Below are positions 1 to 12,446 of a stretch of 64,000 bases of DNA, one piece after another. Each line of letters starts with the position of its first letter. Position 1 is the stretch's first letter. Position numbers and translations under genes: made by a program. The notes beneath the pieces were generated by a model. The model was not told the origin of the DNA. It saw only the letters and a list, made by a program, of their open reading frames with translations, and ran no database searches. Origin of the DNA: Amyelois transitella (lineage: Eukaryota; Arthropoda; Insecta; Lepidoptera; Pyralidae); assembly GCF_032362555.1 (NCBI RefSeq), contig NC_083516.1, forward strand, positions 1,885,001 through 1,949,000, read 5' to 3'.

Positions 1-3000
1 AGCTATAATGTTGCAACGTGAATTTATTCTCTATAAATCCTCGACAAAAGGCGCGTCCTTGACGCTTTGATTTTTATGACGACAGAAGTTGGACTTCCGT
101 TATCTTAGAAAGGCCCGCGCATATCTTTATAATCGTGCTCAATTTCAAATTTAGAATATAACAATTTTCTAGAAAAGTTTGATAAATAAATTGCGATGGT
201 TATGTATGTTGCAATGCTCCAAGAAAATTATGCATTAACGTATTATTCACTCATTATTTGAATATACATAATTATAATATGATTGTTTGTGATAAATATT
301 TTCTATATAAATATATGTTATGAATAGATCTCATCACTTCGATTGTTCACGACATTGGTACTTAGGTTTCTCGTGTTATATCGAGATTACATATGAAAAT
401 ATTTATAAAAATGTCACTTAGGAATGCAGCAGTTGAGATTATCTGTACATACATAATAATTTATGTATGTACAGATAATCTCAACTGCTGCATAATTGTT
501 TATTTACACGATTTGTAACAAACATTTTAATGTATATAGAACATATCAAGCGATGGATGAATGTCGTGTGGATAACATACATAGTTACTCCAATCTGTTA
601 TCATGAGGATATAATATGAATAATGCAATAAGCTGGATCTCAATCACAGCACAGTCTGTGTGCCCTATGAATAAGTTAAATAAGAAATTTTAAAGGAATA
701 ATATTTGAAAAGTTCCAGAATTATAATTAATAAGTACTTGGTTTCCTTATTCTTTATTTGAAAAGAATTATAAAAATAAAAAACCTATCTTTTATTTAGA
801 TTTTTGGGATCCGCAAATTACCGCGTTTAGGTGATTCTTTCCATGCTGTCGAAAGATTTGGCAAAGTTTTAACGCCAAATTGATGACTATTGTTACGTAC
901 GAGTGACTAACTAAAATAAGACTAATCTCACGAAGGCACGAAATCGCTTGATATGTTTAACTGTACATAGTTGTCACTATATATTAAGATTTGCATGTAA
1001 ATACTTACCATAAAATAAAAACAACACTAAGGACAATTTTGTATAGTACGTGTAATAGTTTGTTGTGGGTGTATGTATATTTTATTTTCAAGTATTTATT
1101 TTAGTTAAGTAACATAAATAAATTCTGCAACAGTATTTTTCCTTTGCAGACGACAGACATATCAGCGGTGTTTCTTTTTCAGTTTTACGATAACCATGTA
1201 AAAAATTTTTTTTTAAATTAAACTGGCATATTAATTTTTTTTTCTCGATTTTTTTATTAAATTAAAAAGAAATGAAACAAATTTGTAATAATGAAGAATT
1301 TTTTTTGAGAGCTAAATTTTCTTTTTTAAGAAATGTTGCCAGTTACAGCTAATACGGCCTATTGTTGAAGGTTTATTATAGAATGTTGCTGAATTTCTCG
1401 TTTTCTCACATTCCGCAAAAGAAAAGTCGAAACTTGCTGGATCTGTCATTTACAGAATTTTGTTTAGAAGTGTAATTTTATGTTTTGGTACGCCTAAAAT
1501 GAAAGCGTTGCTTTGGTAAAAATTTGAAAATTGATATGAGCACCTTTTTTTATAATTTTAAAATGTGACTTGCATTAGTGCGCATTCTTACAAAATGATA
1601 CAATGTACTTAAAAACTACACATTGAAACGACATTGTTGCATATTAAATGCTTATACTAAATGTAAAAATTCGGGATTATGAAAAGTGAAAAATCCCTTT
1701 ATTCCTATGAGACAAGCAATAAGAAAATATTTTTTAACAATTGATCAAAAATATGTCTTGATGTTTTCAATTGTGTACTAATCAGTTTTCGAAACAATCT
1801 TTTATTAAAAATTGTTCGTATTGTGTTTGTGTTTTCAATTTATTAGTCTAAATTGGCGATGAAAAATACCTAAATTTATTTAACAAATTTATATTAGTAT
1901 AAAAAGTTTTAACAGAAAAACAAAACTGTAAAACCTAGTCCAGGAATATTCGTTAATAGTCAATTCAGACAAATGTTGCGATTTTAAATGAAAGAAATGA
2001 TCCCAGGATTGGAATAACGCAATAGATTCACGAGACCGACGAATTATTTTTTTCACGAATCACGAACAAATAAATCACGAATTATATTTTTATAACAATG
2101 GTCGTCTCGTATTTTTGTCTGCCTCTTTAAATTTATGCATCGCGTATATTTAAAGATGTTAATAAAAAAAGTTGATAATAAATATAGGATCCTGTTCGGA
2201 TTTCGGTATAAGTATTGCAGACGAATATGTAAAGCAAAGAACAGTTTCAAAATGTTAAGACAGTGTGCCTATATTTCTTTTTCTTAAATTGACCTGATGA
2301 TAATCATAGATTTCATCATAATTATTTGAAATCACTGACGGAAATATGAATTCATTCAAAGTTTTTTGAATGCCTTGACTTCGGTTCTTGTAGTTTTTCG
2401 AATTCTCGTAATTTCTGGACTGGTAATGTGTAGCAGTCACTAATGACTTTATGTTCAACTAACAATCTAAGGATACTAAAAATATAAGTATTTCCATTAA
2501 TATAGACTACGACATTCAAGAATTAAGATGAAAATGTTGTGTCTATAATCATAACTGTAACTACTACAGTTATTTCATGCCGACTGTACTTTATCCAATT
2601 TTGTATGGATCGAATATTTAGCAGCACATTTGTTTTTATATAGAATGTTAATCTCCTCAGAGATCGTCAACCTACCTGTATGTATGTGACAGTCTTTTAT
2701 TTTTGTATTTTGATAAAATTTGTGTAAATAATTTTCTTATTTTATTGATATTAAACTCAATTAATCGAGCGTTGATATTTAATTTATTCAACACTTACCT
2801 GAAGTAGATTTTGTGATGCGCAGTAGCAATTTAGAATAAAAAAGTTTCTGTCAAAAGAGTAATTTAGTTCAACTTACGTGCCGCAACAACAGCAAGAATA
2901 GGATCTGTTCTTTTTATGAAATGTGGATGAGATAAGTAGTTTCGCAATAAATAGCGAGTAACGCTTTGAATTCACTGCAAAAAGTAAAAAATAAAGGTTC

Positions 3001-3563
3001 TGGGTGGGGTCAGTGAACATAGAATAAAGTGTTCGAGTTGTGAAGTAGAAAAGTTGAAATGGGCGACTGCCATCTGACCATCCTGATCCCGTTACCAGTG
3101 CAACCTGACCCAGTTTATATCATAGTTAAACATAGCAGAAACTGCTGGAATTAAAACTACTTACAATGTTTCCTAACCAAGTCCTAAGTTAAAAAAATCT
3201 CCCAAAGACATTCAATTTATCATCGAACAGTAGTACACTTCCGGATCATACCGTTGATGATACCCTAGTCTTCACGCCTTTAAGCATCGACAGACGAATT
3301 TTTTTGAACAACTATTGGCTGCTGTAAAACGTCTGGAATAACATTTTAACGTCATTCTTGGCTTCTTGTTACTCATAGGCGCGTAGCCCGTACGCAGCTA
3401 AATCTACTGGGAATGGGCATATACTTGGTATCGATATTTGGATACGATCTATGACAAAAGAATTGTCCTAAATATGTTAGCACCTTTATACTATGTTGCC
3501 CAGTGAAAAAACATGTTTTGACAGCTGTCAATCAACCTTCTGTCACATCTGGCAACCCTGTGT
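1..3563. other. Intergenic, AT-rich, no gene seen
   Basis: No exon chain or convincing reading frame is visible on either strand; the few open frames of about 65 codons are low-complexity and AT-rich. The only clear structure is the perfect hairpin at 425-492. A gene lying to the left could have UTR or distal exons here that I cannot recognise. Confidence 0.5.
425..492. repeat. Perfect 31-bp inverted repeat with 6-nt loop
   Basis: The left arm 425-455 and right arm 462-492 are exact reverse complements, separated by ATAATT. The arms start with TGCAGCAGTTGAGATT. The size resembles a small-RNA hairpin, but perfect pairing is more typical of a recent inverted duplication or MITE remnant than of a microRNA precursor. 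Confidence 0.85.
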
Positions 3564-3590
3564 CTTTTTTTGTCAAGAGGCAAAACGAAT
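3564..3590 (+). promoter_or_regulatory. Probable TOP start and non-coding first exon of RpL27
   Basis: A C followed by seven T (3564-3571) resembles the 5'-terminal oligopyrimidine start of ribosomal protein mRNAs. A strong donor GTGAGT follows at 3591, and an acceptor (TTCCTTCCGCAG, ending 3948) lies 11 bases before the RpL27 start codon. This gives a short leader exon of about 27 nt. TOP starts couple translation to growth signalling in animals; the exact start here is inferred, not measured. Confidence 0.6.
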
Positions 3591-3959
3591 GTGAGTTTTG
3601 TGAATTATTACAAAAATATCTGCAAAAATCTTTATAGAAAACGCCACTAAAATTAAAAATACGTTGTGTTTATTAATGTTCGTAAATCCCTTCTCTGTTC
3701 CTTATGTGTATTTTTGTGGAAAACTGCAAAAATACAGATCAAAATACGAAATTAATATTGTGATGTTCACACAGTTCTCAGTGCTTGTTTATTAGTTTTA
3801 GTAACTATTCGTTGTTAAATTTAACATTAATTGCGTGGCAGCAGTGCATTTAACTCCAAATAAACAAATCTGTGCAGACAAATATTACCTTTAGAGAGGT
3901 TAAGTTTACATCAAAATATTGTTTTTGAAGGTTACTTTCCTTCCGCAGATCCATCGAAG

Positions 3960-5256
3960 ATGGGTAAAATAATGAAACCAGGGAGAGTGGTGCTGGTCCT
4001 GAGCGGCCGGTACGCGGGCCGTAAAGCGATTGTAGTCAAAAACTACGATGAGGGCACATCCGACAAGCCATACGGACATGCTTTCGTCACCGGCATCGAC
4101 AGATATCCACGCAAGGTCCACAAAAGAATGGGCAAAAACAAAATTCACCAGCGCTCCAAGATAAAGCCTTTTGTGAAAGTAAGATATGTTGTTGTTGTTA
4201 TGTTATAAATTTCACAGCTAATTTCAGTCAGGTTTTTTAATATTGGTAAAAATAAAATACTCTCATCAATATTCAACAAAAGAACTCGAGTTACAATACC
4301 AAAAAGCATTATTTAAAAGGTGGATTTATCATATTATTAGATCTTAGATTGTTTTCAAATCTATAGGCTGATAATTATAAAATACTCCACCTTTCTGAAT
4401 ATCTCAACTAAGCGTTTAACTTGTGTGTATACATACATTCATACTTAAAATCACGCCTCTTTCCCGGAGGGGTAGGCAGAGACTACCTCTTTCCACTTGC
4501 CACTATATCTGCATACATCCTTCGCTTCATCCACGTTCATAACTCTCTTCATGCAAGCTCGGCGGTTTTGGGTACTTTTGACCTGACCCTATACCAACTT
4601 TAACTTGTGTATGCCGATATCAACTGTAATTCTATAGTGAATTGACATGGCTTTAGCTTTAGACTGTTAGCCCTGTCTACCCTGTATGGGATAAAGACGT
4701 GGCTATACATGTGTGTTTTATCTACGTCGAGTTCTATCATTTCTCCATCACAGAACAGAAAAAAAATATTAAGATTTTATGTGCTTTTTTTGTGTGACAT
4801 TGACCATGCACAAAGACTTTAAATGCTGTTATATATATATGGCATGGTAGTAGAAATTTTTCTCTCTTACTCTATGGTTAGAAATTGCCCTGATAATTTT
4901 TTGGAAGACCTCTGCCAAGCAGTGTATTTTAAATGGCTGAAGGCTGTCACTTCCATGTTTTTGTGTACATTCACATTTCCATCTTATGATTTTGTAATCA
5001 TTGTGTTTGAAAGAAATTTGGTTTTGAAAGGTACACCTTTCGGTATATTATATCATTTTTTATATTTCAGCTCGTCAACTACAATCACCTGATGCCCACT
5101 CGCTACTCAGTTGACTTCAGCTTTGAAAAGTTCAGCGTGAAGGACTTGAAGGACCCAGCTAAGCGCAAGAAGCTCCGTTTCAACACACGAGTGCGCTTCG
5201 AAGAGAGGTACAAGAGCGGGAAGAACAAGTGGTTCTTCCAAAAGCTTAGGTTCTAA
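3960..5256 (+). CDS. RpL27: 60S ribosomal protein L27 (eL27), two coding exons
   Basis: Structural protein of the large cytosolic ribosomal subunit. Coding exons are 3960-4178 (73 codons) and 5071-5256 (61 codons plus stop), joined GT-AG in phase 0, giving 134 residues against about 135 in other animals. The N-terminus begins [20 protein letters not shown], which carries the KOW-type fold of eL27; [14 protein letters not shown]-like ([10 protein letters not shown]) and the C-terminal [19 protein letters not shown] are family hallmarks. The start is the first ATG after the acceptor at 3948. Exon codons are rich in G and C at third positions, unlike the surrounding DNA, as expected of a highly expressed gene. 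The 892-bp intron holds a family C LINE fragment (4429-4601). It is convergent with dynactin subunit 2. Confidence 0.97.
4429..4601 (-). repeat. Family C LINE 3' fragment in the RpL27 intron
   Basis: Minus-strand copy of the RTE-like LINE 3' end: tail ATACATACATTC, then the reverse complement of the GGAAAGAGGCGTGATTTTA end, 5' truncated. It matches the segments at 21063, 33091 and 51146. It lies wholly in the intron, away from splice sites. Confidence 0.8.
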
Positions 5257-5270
5257 GGTGTAATTTTAAA

Positions 5271-5276
5271 AATAAA
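5271..5276 (+). terminator. Poly(A) signal of RpL27
   Basis: AATAAA lies 14 nt after the RpL27 stop codon, followed by a T-rich stretch, implying a very short 3' UTR, typical of ribosomal protein genes. Confidence 0.8.
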
Positions 5277-6764
5277 CATTACTTGTGTAATGAATGTTTT
5301 TGTTTTATTTTTTATAATACACACTAGATTGTGGTCACAGGCTGGGGAGGCAACCAGGATTAAACGCAAACATGATGAATTTGTGAGCCAAAATAACTTA
5401 AGGAAATATAGAAATAGAGAATTTTAGAAACTAAAAAATTAAAGCTGATCTTGCTATTACTATCTGGGGAATCGGCTGTAACCCCACCAAAAAATTAAAA
5501 AAGCAAAAATGAGGTACCATCCTTTTCTCAAGATAATTTCTGCAATTCTCCCAGAATAAAAAGTTGAAAAGAAATATCCAAACAGTTCAACTAAAGAACT
5601 ACTGGTAGGACTAGATGGAATAATTGGTATAGTTGTAGTAGATTGAATAAAAGAAGATTAAGAATGAGTAATAAAACAAAATATAGGTAATAATTATAGC
5701 TTTATTTTGTAATAAATTATTTGTAAGCAGTCTAGGTACTTAATTATTTCAGAATAACATTATTTATATAAAAAGTAGATTATATTACTTAAAAAGTACA
5801 TGAAAGAAAAAAAAATGCATAAAACTCAGAGGATTAACTGAACAAGCCAATTCATTTCTCCAGCAAAAAGGTACCTACATAATCATAGTCTTTTCAATGG
5901 TATGTACCTATCCATTTTAAACTTTGAGAGTTAACTAGTAAATACTGTATCCAAAGACGCAACTTTATTGTATTTGTAACAAACATACAAATCACTTCTA
6001 TATCCCTTGCAGGGTAGACAAAGCCAACATGTCTTGAAAAGACTGATGGGCCACGTTCAGCTGTGTGACTTAAAGTTGAGATCCAAATAGCGACAGATTG
6101 CTAGTCTATCCGAAAAGAAGAATCTTTAAGTTTATAAGCCTATTTCTTAGCCGCCTTTTACTTTGTCTCTTGTTTGTCCCGTACATATTTATTTATTAAT
6201 TCCTCTTTAACTACTACTAAATTAAAATTTACATACCTAGCAAAGTGAAGGAATAGATAAGATAAAATTTGTAGTAAACCTAAAAAGGGTTCATCGGATG
6301 AAGCTATTCGCAGCGGGCGAAATCGAGGGGATCGATATAATTCAAAACCTTTTCTGAAAGCATTTTCTCTTATATAGTTTATCTAAGACTGGTTTCATAG
6401 TCATGCCATTGAACGGAGCGTAAACTTGTAAAAAGCAAATGTAGCAATAGTAAGTCGATTAGTGGAATAATCTTTACATAAGGTCTTCATTAGGTAGTCT
6501 AATTGATACCATACATATTATCACGTCTATATCCCTTTTGGGGCAGACAGAGCCAACAGTCTTGAAAAGACTGAAAGATCACACGTTTCGAATGCAGATT
6601 CAAATAGAACTAGCCCTTTGTCATCCGAGTGCAATTATAAACATAAAAGAAAAAAAATCCACCTTATACATATATCAACACACTATTACTGCATTCATCT
6701 CTTAAAGAATTCACGTACAAACTGTTTAGGCTCTCAAAGTGAATAATGCTGGCAACATATACAA
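5277..6764. other. Convergent intergenic DNA with family A fragments
   Basis: Lies between the 3' ends of RpL27 (+) and dynactin subunit 2 (-). It must hold the 3' UTR of the latter; minus-strand AATAAA candidates occur near 6188, 5964 and 5702 but I cannot choose. Minus-strand family A pieces occupy about 5982-6160 and 6510-6612; the end of a family B SINE (TTTGTCCCGTA) appears near 6173. Confidence 0.55.
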
Positions 6765-9700
6765 CTACGATTTAACATTCTGACTGATCTGTGTAACCCG
6801 CTCGTCCAACTTTTTGATTTCTCTCTGTAGGCTATCGACGTTGTGTGCGAACACTTCTTGAACACCTTGCAGCAGCTCCTTGTTGTTCTGGACGCCGCTG
6901 GCTATCGTGCTCTGCAGTGTTTCCAGCTCGGTCAGGGATTTGCCGAAATTGCTCGCTGAAATATTAATAAAAAAACAATATCAATTTTTTTTGTTTTGTG
7001 AAGTGTACGAAACTTAATAACACTAATCGCTTACTCGTGGAGGTAGTAAAAGGCGATTATGGAATTAATTACTAATAATTTAATACAAGTTCCGATGCTG
7101 GTCTGGAAGGGACGAATGCTGTTTCCCTCTTATAGTTTCCCTCTTAGTCATACGTTATAAAAGTCGATTAAGGGAAAGGGATGAAGACGTGTACTGTACT
7201 GTGAGACAGTTGGCAACACTGAATTGCCTTATTGGCGGACCCTGACCGTTCTTCGGGTGAAAAATCAGGTGATTATAATTAAGTGCCGTGTGGTTTCGGC
7301 ACCAATACAAAAAAGAATAGGACCACTCCAATTTCTTTCCCATGGATGTCGTAAAAGGCGACTAAGGGATAGGTTTATAAACTTGGGATTCTTTTTTTGG
7401 CGATGGGCTAGCAACCTGTCACTATTTGAATCTCAATTCTATCATTAAGCCAAATAGCTGAACGTGGCCATTCAGTCTTTTCAAGACTGTTGGCCCTGTC
7501 TACCCCGCAAGGGATATAGACGTGATCATATGTATGTATGTATGTATGTATTATAATAAAGATAGAACAATACCTTGATTATGTAACGCTTCCAACGCCT
7601 CCATACGCTCTAAAATCTCCGAATGTGATATTCCGTCTATTTGTTTGAACAATTTGTGTAACTCGTTGACCTGAAAAGATATTTTTTTATATTTTAGCTA
7701 CTGGTCAAAAAACTATGTATAGTTGGTGTCGCTTAAAGTCCCGAAATACGGAGAAATAACGACCGATATTCTATGCGAAACGAAAATTCCCGATTTTCAT
7801 AAAATTTAAAAAGTAGCCTTATGTCCTTTAGAAAAGATCTGAACCATTTGTTAGAAGTTTCATCAGTATGCGGATGGGATTAGAATTTTTTTACATTCAA
7901 TATTTATGAGAAGCAGCTTACCTTTGCATCCAACTCGGGGTCTGAAGGTCTGACGGCGGCCTTCAGAGCGTCCACGTTGGCCAGCAGCCCCGCCACGCGC
8001 GCCTCCGCGGCCGCCATGTCCGCGGCGCGCAGCAGCGACGCCTGCGCAGCCAATGTGGACGCCGCGCCGCACAGCGTGGCCTGGAGACGGGGAGGTTCTC
8101 ATTTCAAATATTTTTAGTGCCGTGTGGTTGTCGGCACTTTACAACAGGACCACTCACTCTCATTCGCGTGAATGTCGAAAAGGCGACTAAGGGAACAAAC
8201 ATATTAAATCTAGTGCAATGACTTATGCTGGACTGGTACCGAAGTAAAAAACATAGCGTTTGCCAGCTCCTCTCCATTCCATCTAGATTGTAAAGTCGAT
8301 CAAATAAAAAGCTAATAAACTTAAGATTCTTTAAGATGATGGGCTAGCAACAGTAACCTGTAACTTTTCGAAAGTAAGTTCCATCATTAAGCCATACAGC
8401 TGATCATGGCCTTTCATTCTCTTCAAGTCTGTTGGCACTGTCTACCGCGTAAGGGATAAGACGTGATTATATTTATGTATGTCTGAGTGTGAAAATTCAT
8501 TAAAATCGGTTTGATTGTGTCTAAGTGTAAAAATTCATTAAAATCGGTCTGATGGTTGTTGAGTATTTTTATAGCCCCCACCTGACCAGTAGCCGCCTGC
8601 AGTCTTCTGAACGACTCCTCATCTCTCACACCAGCCGCCTGTTCCAATTTGTGTAACCTTGGAAAATAGTAAAAAAAAAACATTTATAGAAGACTCAGAA
8701 AAATTTAATAACAGAATAAAGGGGCATACATGTGAATGAAGCGTAAGAATCAGAAATATGCATATATATATATATATATATATAGATATAGATATATATA
8801 GATATATATATATCTATATCTATGTATAAGCCATACATATACCATTATATATCATAATAATTATGTAAATTCTATCATAAGCCAAACAGATGAACGTGGC
8901 CTATCAAGTCTTTTCAAGACTATTGGCTTTGTCTATCCTGCAAGGGATACAGACGTGATTATAAATGCCGTCCTCAGGAAACCCTCTTTCAAACAGAAAC
9001 AAAATTCGCCGACTTTATAATATGTAGTGATAGTAATATATTTATAGTAATTATATATTAGTAGGATTCTATACTAGCCCCGTTACATAATACGTGCGAC
9101 GCCGTTTTTATCATAAGTGTAATATGTATACAAATTTCACTTCATAATAAAAAGCGAAACAGCTATAGTTTTTTGCGCTATTAATAATAGAATAATAAAT
9201 AGTATAATGTAATCATTACATTCGCTTTTCGCGCTATATATAATTTATACATTACTGTAATGTATAAATTATATATAGCCCGTGTCATTTACCTGTGTTC
9301 AAGTTGTGCTATCCTGGTTGTCTGCGCGAGATTCACCTCAGGTTTGAGTTTCAGATGCGTGGTCACCATATTACCCTGCTTTCGGCTTGTGGCAGCTAAG
9401 TATTCCCTGAAAAATATATTATTCCATTACATTAATCAATCAGAGTATGTAGCAATCGGGCTATTTGTTTGACATACTTTATCAATATTAACTCTCACTT
9501 TCTGTACATGTTCAAGATGAGCAACCTTAATTAAAAAAGCAACCTTCAAATTGTGATTGTCTAAAATCTGCCTCTTATTAATTAGCTTGTCATAAACGAG
9601 ATGGTATGTAAAAAGGAATTAAAGAATAATTTTTTACATATTTGCGTTTTGCTATCATTTTTGGATATTTGTGAAATGGAGGGTGTATTCTTGAGTTGAA

Positions 9701-11144
9701 AAAATATGAAGATGGTTCAATAAACATCAAATGTATTAAATAATAATCCTTTAAGCATGTTTTTTCGATTGACCTTAAAGGTTTCAAAGATTTGTGTTGT
9801 AGATATTCATTGCCATCAATTTATATTTCAAAACAGACAAGTAAATAGATTTGTAAAAAAATATGCAATAAACAAACAGATTTTGTAAAGATATCTTTTT
9901 TTTATTCTTGTACATTTTTTGTAATAGTAGTGCAACATACTTAAGTTTCTCAGCTTTGGGGTCAATCAGCTCTCCTTCTTCCAGCTTCAGTTCCTCCACC
10001 AGCTTTTTTGTGGAGTTTATTTGCGCTGCTAACTTTTCAAATTCATCCTGCAATGTAGAAAAATAATTATCTGTGTCTACTGCTTCATCCTGCCTCCGTT
10101 GCATGTCACGCGCGATGCAGTTTTTATCGCGCAAAATATCATCACAGTTCCATTTTACGTCAAAATATAAAGCGAAACAGCAATATTTTCTTTGTGCAAC
10201 ACAATGTTGCGTGTGGCATACTACAGGGCTTGGCTTTACTCACATTAACATCCTCACCTCTCTGGAGAGGAGCTTTTAGTGCCTTTGACCATGGTCTCAG
10301 ATTGAGTTAGTCATGAAGAAACTCAGGCCTGACTTACTCAGCCTTTGCAGAGCGACCTAATCCACATTAGATTATGGTTACACATTTTGTTGCCATTTTG
10401 TGCAGGTTTAATTTTATACCTTTTCACTTTCAGAAGCCTTGTTCTGCTGGTCTGTAACTTGCTCCAGAAGTTCAGAGAACTCGCACCTCAGGCGGTTGTA
10501 CTTTTCCATGAGAGTCTCGGGTTCCCCCTCTGCTGCCAGCTCCCATTCTCCAGACCTGTAGCATAATAACAAACTACATTGGAAAATGTAACATAAGCAA
10601 ATGCTTGTAAAATTTGGATTCTACTTTTAGGGTCATTATTATGTACGAATCTCATTTCCATCACTGTGCCTCTAAATGAATCTGACCTTTGAGTAATTTT
10701 TTTACTGTTTCTGTCTACACGGTAAGATCAAATTTTTGGTCTCACAAAACATCAAAATGATAAGTGTTATTTGACCTCTCCTGCATTATTTATAGTAATT
10801 TGTTTTTAAAATTAACTATTACCTGTACCCGATCCTAGTTTTCCGGCTTAGTCTATCCGAAAAGTCGACGTTACCAGTCAAAAACTTCCCTTTGAACTTA
10901 TTGAAGGAATCCTTTACAGAAAGATGTAATTGTTCAATGCATTCGTTTTCCTCCTCTTCGAAGGTGTCTGGCTGGTCAGCCTCAGGTAAGTCGCCAGTTT
11001 CATACACATCGGGCTGGTCGTATGCCTGGAAAAATTGAAGTTTATTGCAGGAGTCGCCACGAAAAATCAATAATTTTTAAATTACCTTAGATTTAACCTG
11101 ATACGTACTATTCCGGGCAGATTCTCGTATTTCGGATCGGCCAT
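6765..11144 (-). CDS. DCTN2: Dynactin subunit 2 (dynamitin, p50), nine coding exons
   Basis: Shoulder subunit of dynactin, the activator of cytoplasmic dynein; links the p150 arm to the Arp1 filament. Coding exons on the minus strand: 11144-11109, 11025-10823, 10555-10420, 10047-9941, 9406-9293, 8657-8582, 8080-7922, 7670-7574 and 6955-6765. All joins are GT-AG and in frame, giving 372 residues, close to the 380-400 of other animals. The N-terminus MADPKYENLPGI then AYDQPDVYETGDLPEADQ is diagnostic; DFSDR (about 65-75) and SGEWE follow. The rest is mostly alpha-helical with heptad-like stretches (about residues 85-160, 185-224, 278-370), as expected for an elongated coiled-coil subunit. Exon 7 (residues 225-277) is strikingly GC- and Ala-rich (ASTLAAQASLLRAADMAAAE). 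Several introns carry family A, family G or palindromic insertions. The start is the first ATG of the conserved N-terminus; any upstream 5' UTR exon is unassigned. Divergent from BAP31. Confidence 0.95.
7283..7550 (+). repeat. Family A copy, near full length
   Basis: Runs from GTGCCGTGTGG to the TATGTATGTATGTATG tail, including GGCGATGGGCTAGCAACCTG and AAGACTGTTGGCCCTGTC core segments. Sits antisense in the last-but-one intron of dynactin subunit 2. Confidence 0.85.
8117..8487 (+). repeat. Family A copy with internal extra sequence
   Basis: Starts GTGCCGTGTGGTTGTCGGCA and ends at the TTATGTATGTC tail near 8485, but is about 100 bp longer than other copies because unrelated sequence lies around 8190-8290. 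It is in the dynactin subunit 2 intron between exons 6 and 7 and abuts exon 7. Confidence 0.75.
8762..8826. repeat. TA/GATATA microsatellite
   Basis: Simple repeat of (TA)n moving into GATATA and ATCTAT units, with self-complementary halves. A fragment of family A (8872-8965, +) follows. Confidence 0.85.
9233..9279. repeat. Perfect 23-bp palindrome beside a splice donor
   Basis: Arms 9233-9255 and 9257-9279 are exact reverse complements with a one-base centre (T9256). It begins 13 nt inside the intron after exon 5 of dynactin subunit 2 (donor at 9292-9291). The preceding 9080-9232 bases contain GCG-type motifs resembling the small inverted-repeat element at 48773. Confidence 0.85.
10215..10400 (-). 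repeat. Family G SINE-like copy, diverged
   Basis: Minus-strand match to the family seen at 45660 and 27985: the reverse complement contains GTGTAACCATAATC, a TGAGTAAGTCAGG segment and CTCTCCAGAGAGGTGAGGAT in that order. It lies in the intron after exon 3 of dynactin subunit 2. Confidence 0.6.
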
Positions 11145-12446
11145 CGCAACTGTGGTTTAAAATATTATTTAATTATTTGTAAAATAAGTTTTTATTTTAT
11201 TTGGGCGAAATGACGTCAGTCAAGAATTATTTTACGGAATTTGAATTGAAAGATCTTGGAATGACAGACGTCGTTTTGACAAAAAGAATAAGGCATAGGT
11301 ACTGCACTTACTCAGACACAGACAGCTGAAGAAAATAAAATATCGAAATAAATCGAAAGAAATTTCAGAATTAAAATTGAAGTAAACTGATGTTTTCTAA
11401 TTAGAAATAAGTAGGTAGAGGTAGACTTAAATTTTTTTTCTGAGAAGTAAAAAAACGTTAGGGCCTTCCGCATGCTCCGTTGGGTTATGTGGCATGCGGG
11501 GCTGCCACAGCACGATGTTGCATGTGGCAAAGATGAAAAAAGGTTTTGAAACATATGACAAATCTCACAGGCTGCCCAAGGGGGCTGGCGCCGCTGGCGG
11601 CGCGAGTGACAGCACCACGGTCAAGGCAACTATTCGGGAGGTGCGATATTGGGATACGGATATCTGAGAGCAACATCTCTTTCAAACTATTGCTTGCAAA
11701 ATAATCACTTTTTGGTAGAAGACATATTGCTTGGAAGAGATTGTGGAATTTACAATTTAAAAAATAGATGATATAAAAGAGATGGCGAAATTCATAGGAA
11801 CTGCGAAAGATACAAATTGTATCCCAAATATTCGAGTACACAAGAATTTGTGCAATGGATGACCAGACTTGTATATGTATAAGCTGGCCAAGCTAATATT
11901 TCAGTGAGATTTCATCCATTATAAAAAAAAATTATTTGACGCGGCTGCGGTAGCTTGCGCACTGAGATTTGTGCGATTTTTTTTCTCTCGCACGTCGCAT
12001 CGCTGGTTGGTCGCCGGTCGCCCGCCGGTGCCCGTGGCATGGCTGGTCCCTCCCTATATAGTAATTCTGTTGTTTCAGTCGTCGGTCGCTTTGCCGTAAG
12101 AACCGAATTTTCGACTCGGCGAATGTCCCGAATGTGGCTAGGGCGTCACGGTCGCGAGGATTTGCCTCTCAGTTGTCCCTCACAGAAATAGACACAATCT
12201 GGTACAATGGCCAACTCGGAACAACAATGGTCGTCACTAAAATTGTCAGCAATTTTGTACTGAACAAAAATGACATCTGTCATAAATATCATATTTACAC
12301 ACGTCATCCTTGACTTTTGTATCCATGAGTCACGTATAATTTTGCTCGTCTGACTGTCTTGTTTCACCATAAATTCGTCAGAAAGAAGTTAATATATTAG
12401 CGGCTTTGATCATTTATTCAATAGTACAAAAACACAAATAGCGAGA
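11145..12446. other. Divergent promoter region between DCTN2 and BAP31
   Basis: Separates two divergent housekeeping genes, so both promoters should lie here. Two short GC-richer islands are visible (11465-11650 and about 11940-12190). The second contains TATATAG near 12055. No firm transcription start can be assigned. The open frames across it look fortuitous. Confidence 0.45.

Noticed and set aside
3906-4148. Minus-strand open frame over RpL27
   Set aside because: Shadow of the RpL27 coding exon.
4823-5092. Plus open frame running into RpL27 exon 2
   Set aside because: Mostly intron sequence in the wrong frame; the AG at 5070 is the true exon start.
11485-11841. 118-codon minus frame in the divergent promoter region
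   Set aside because: Low-complexity, no homology recognised and no coding bias.
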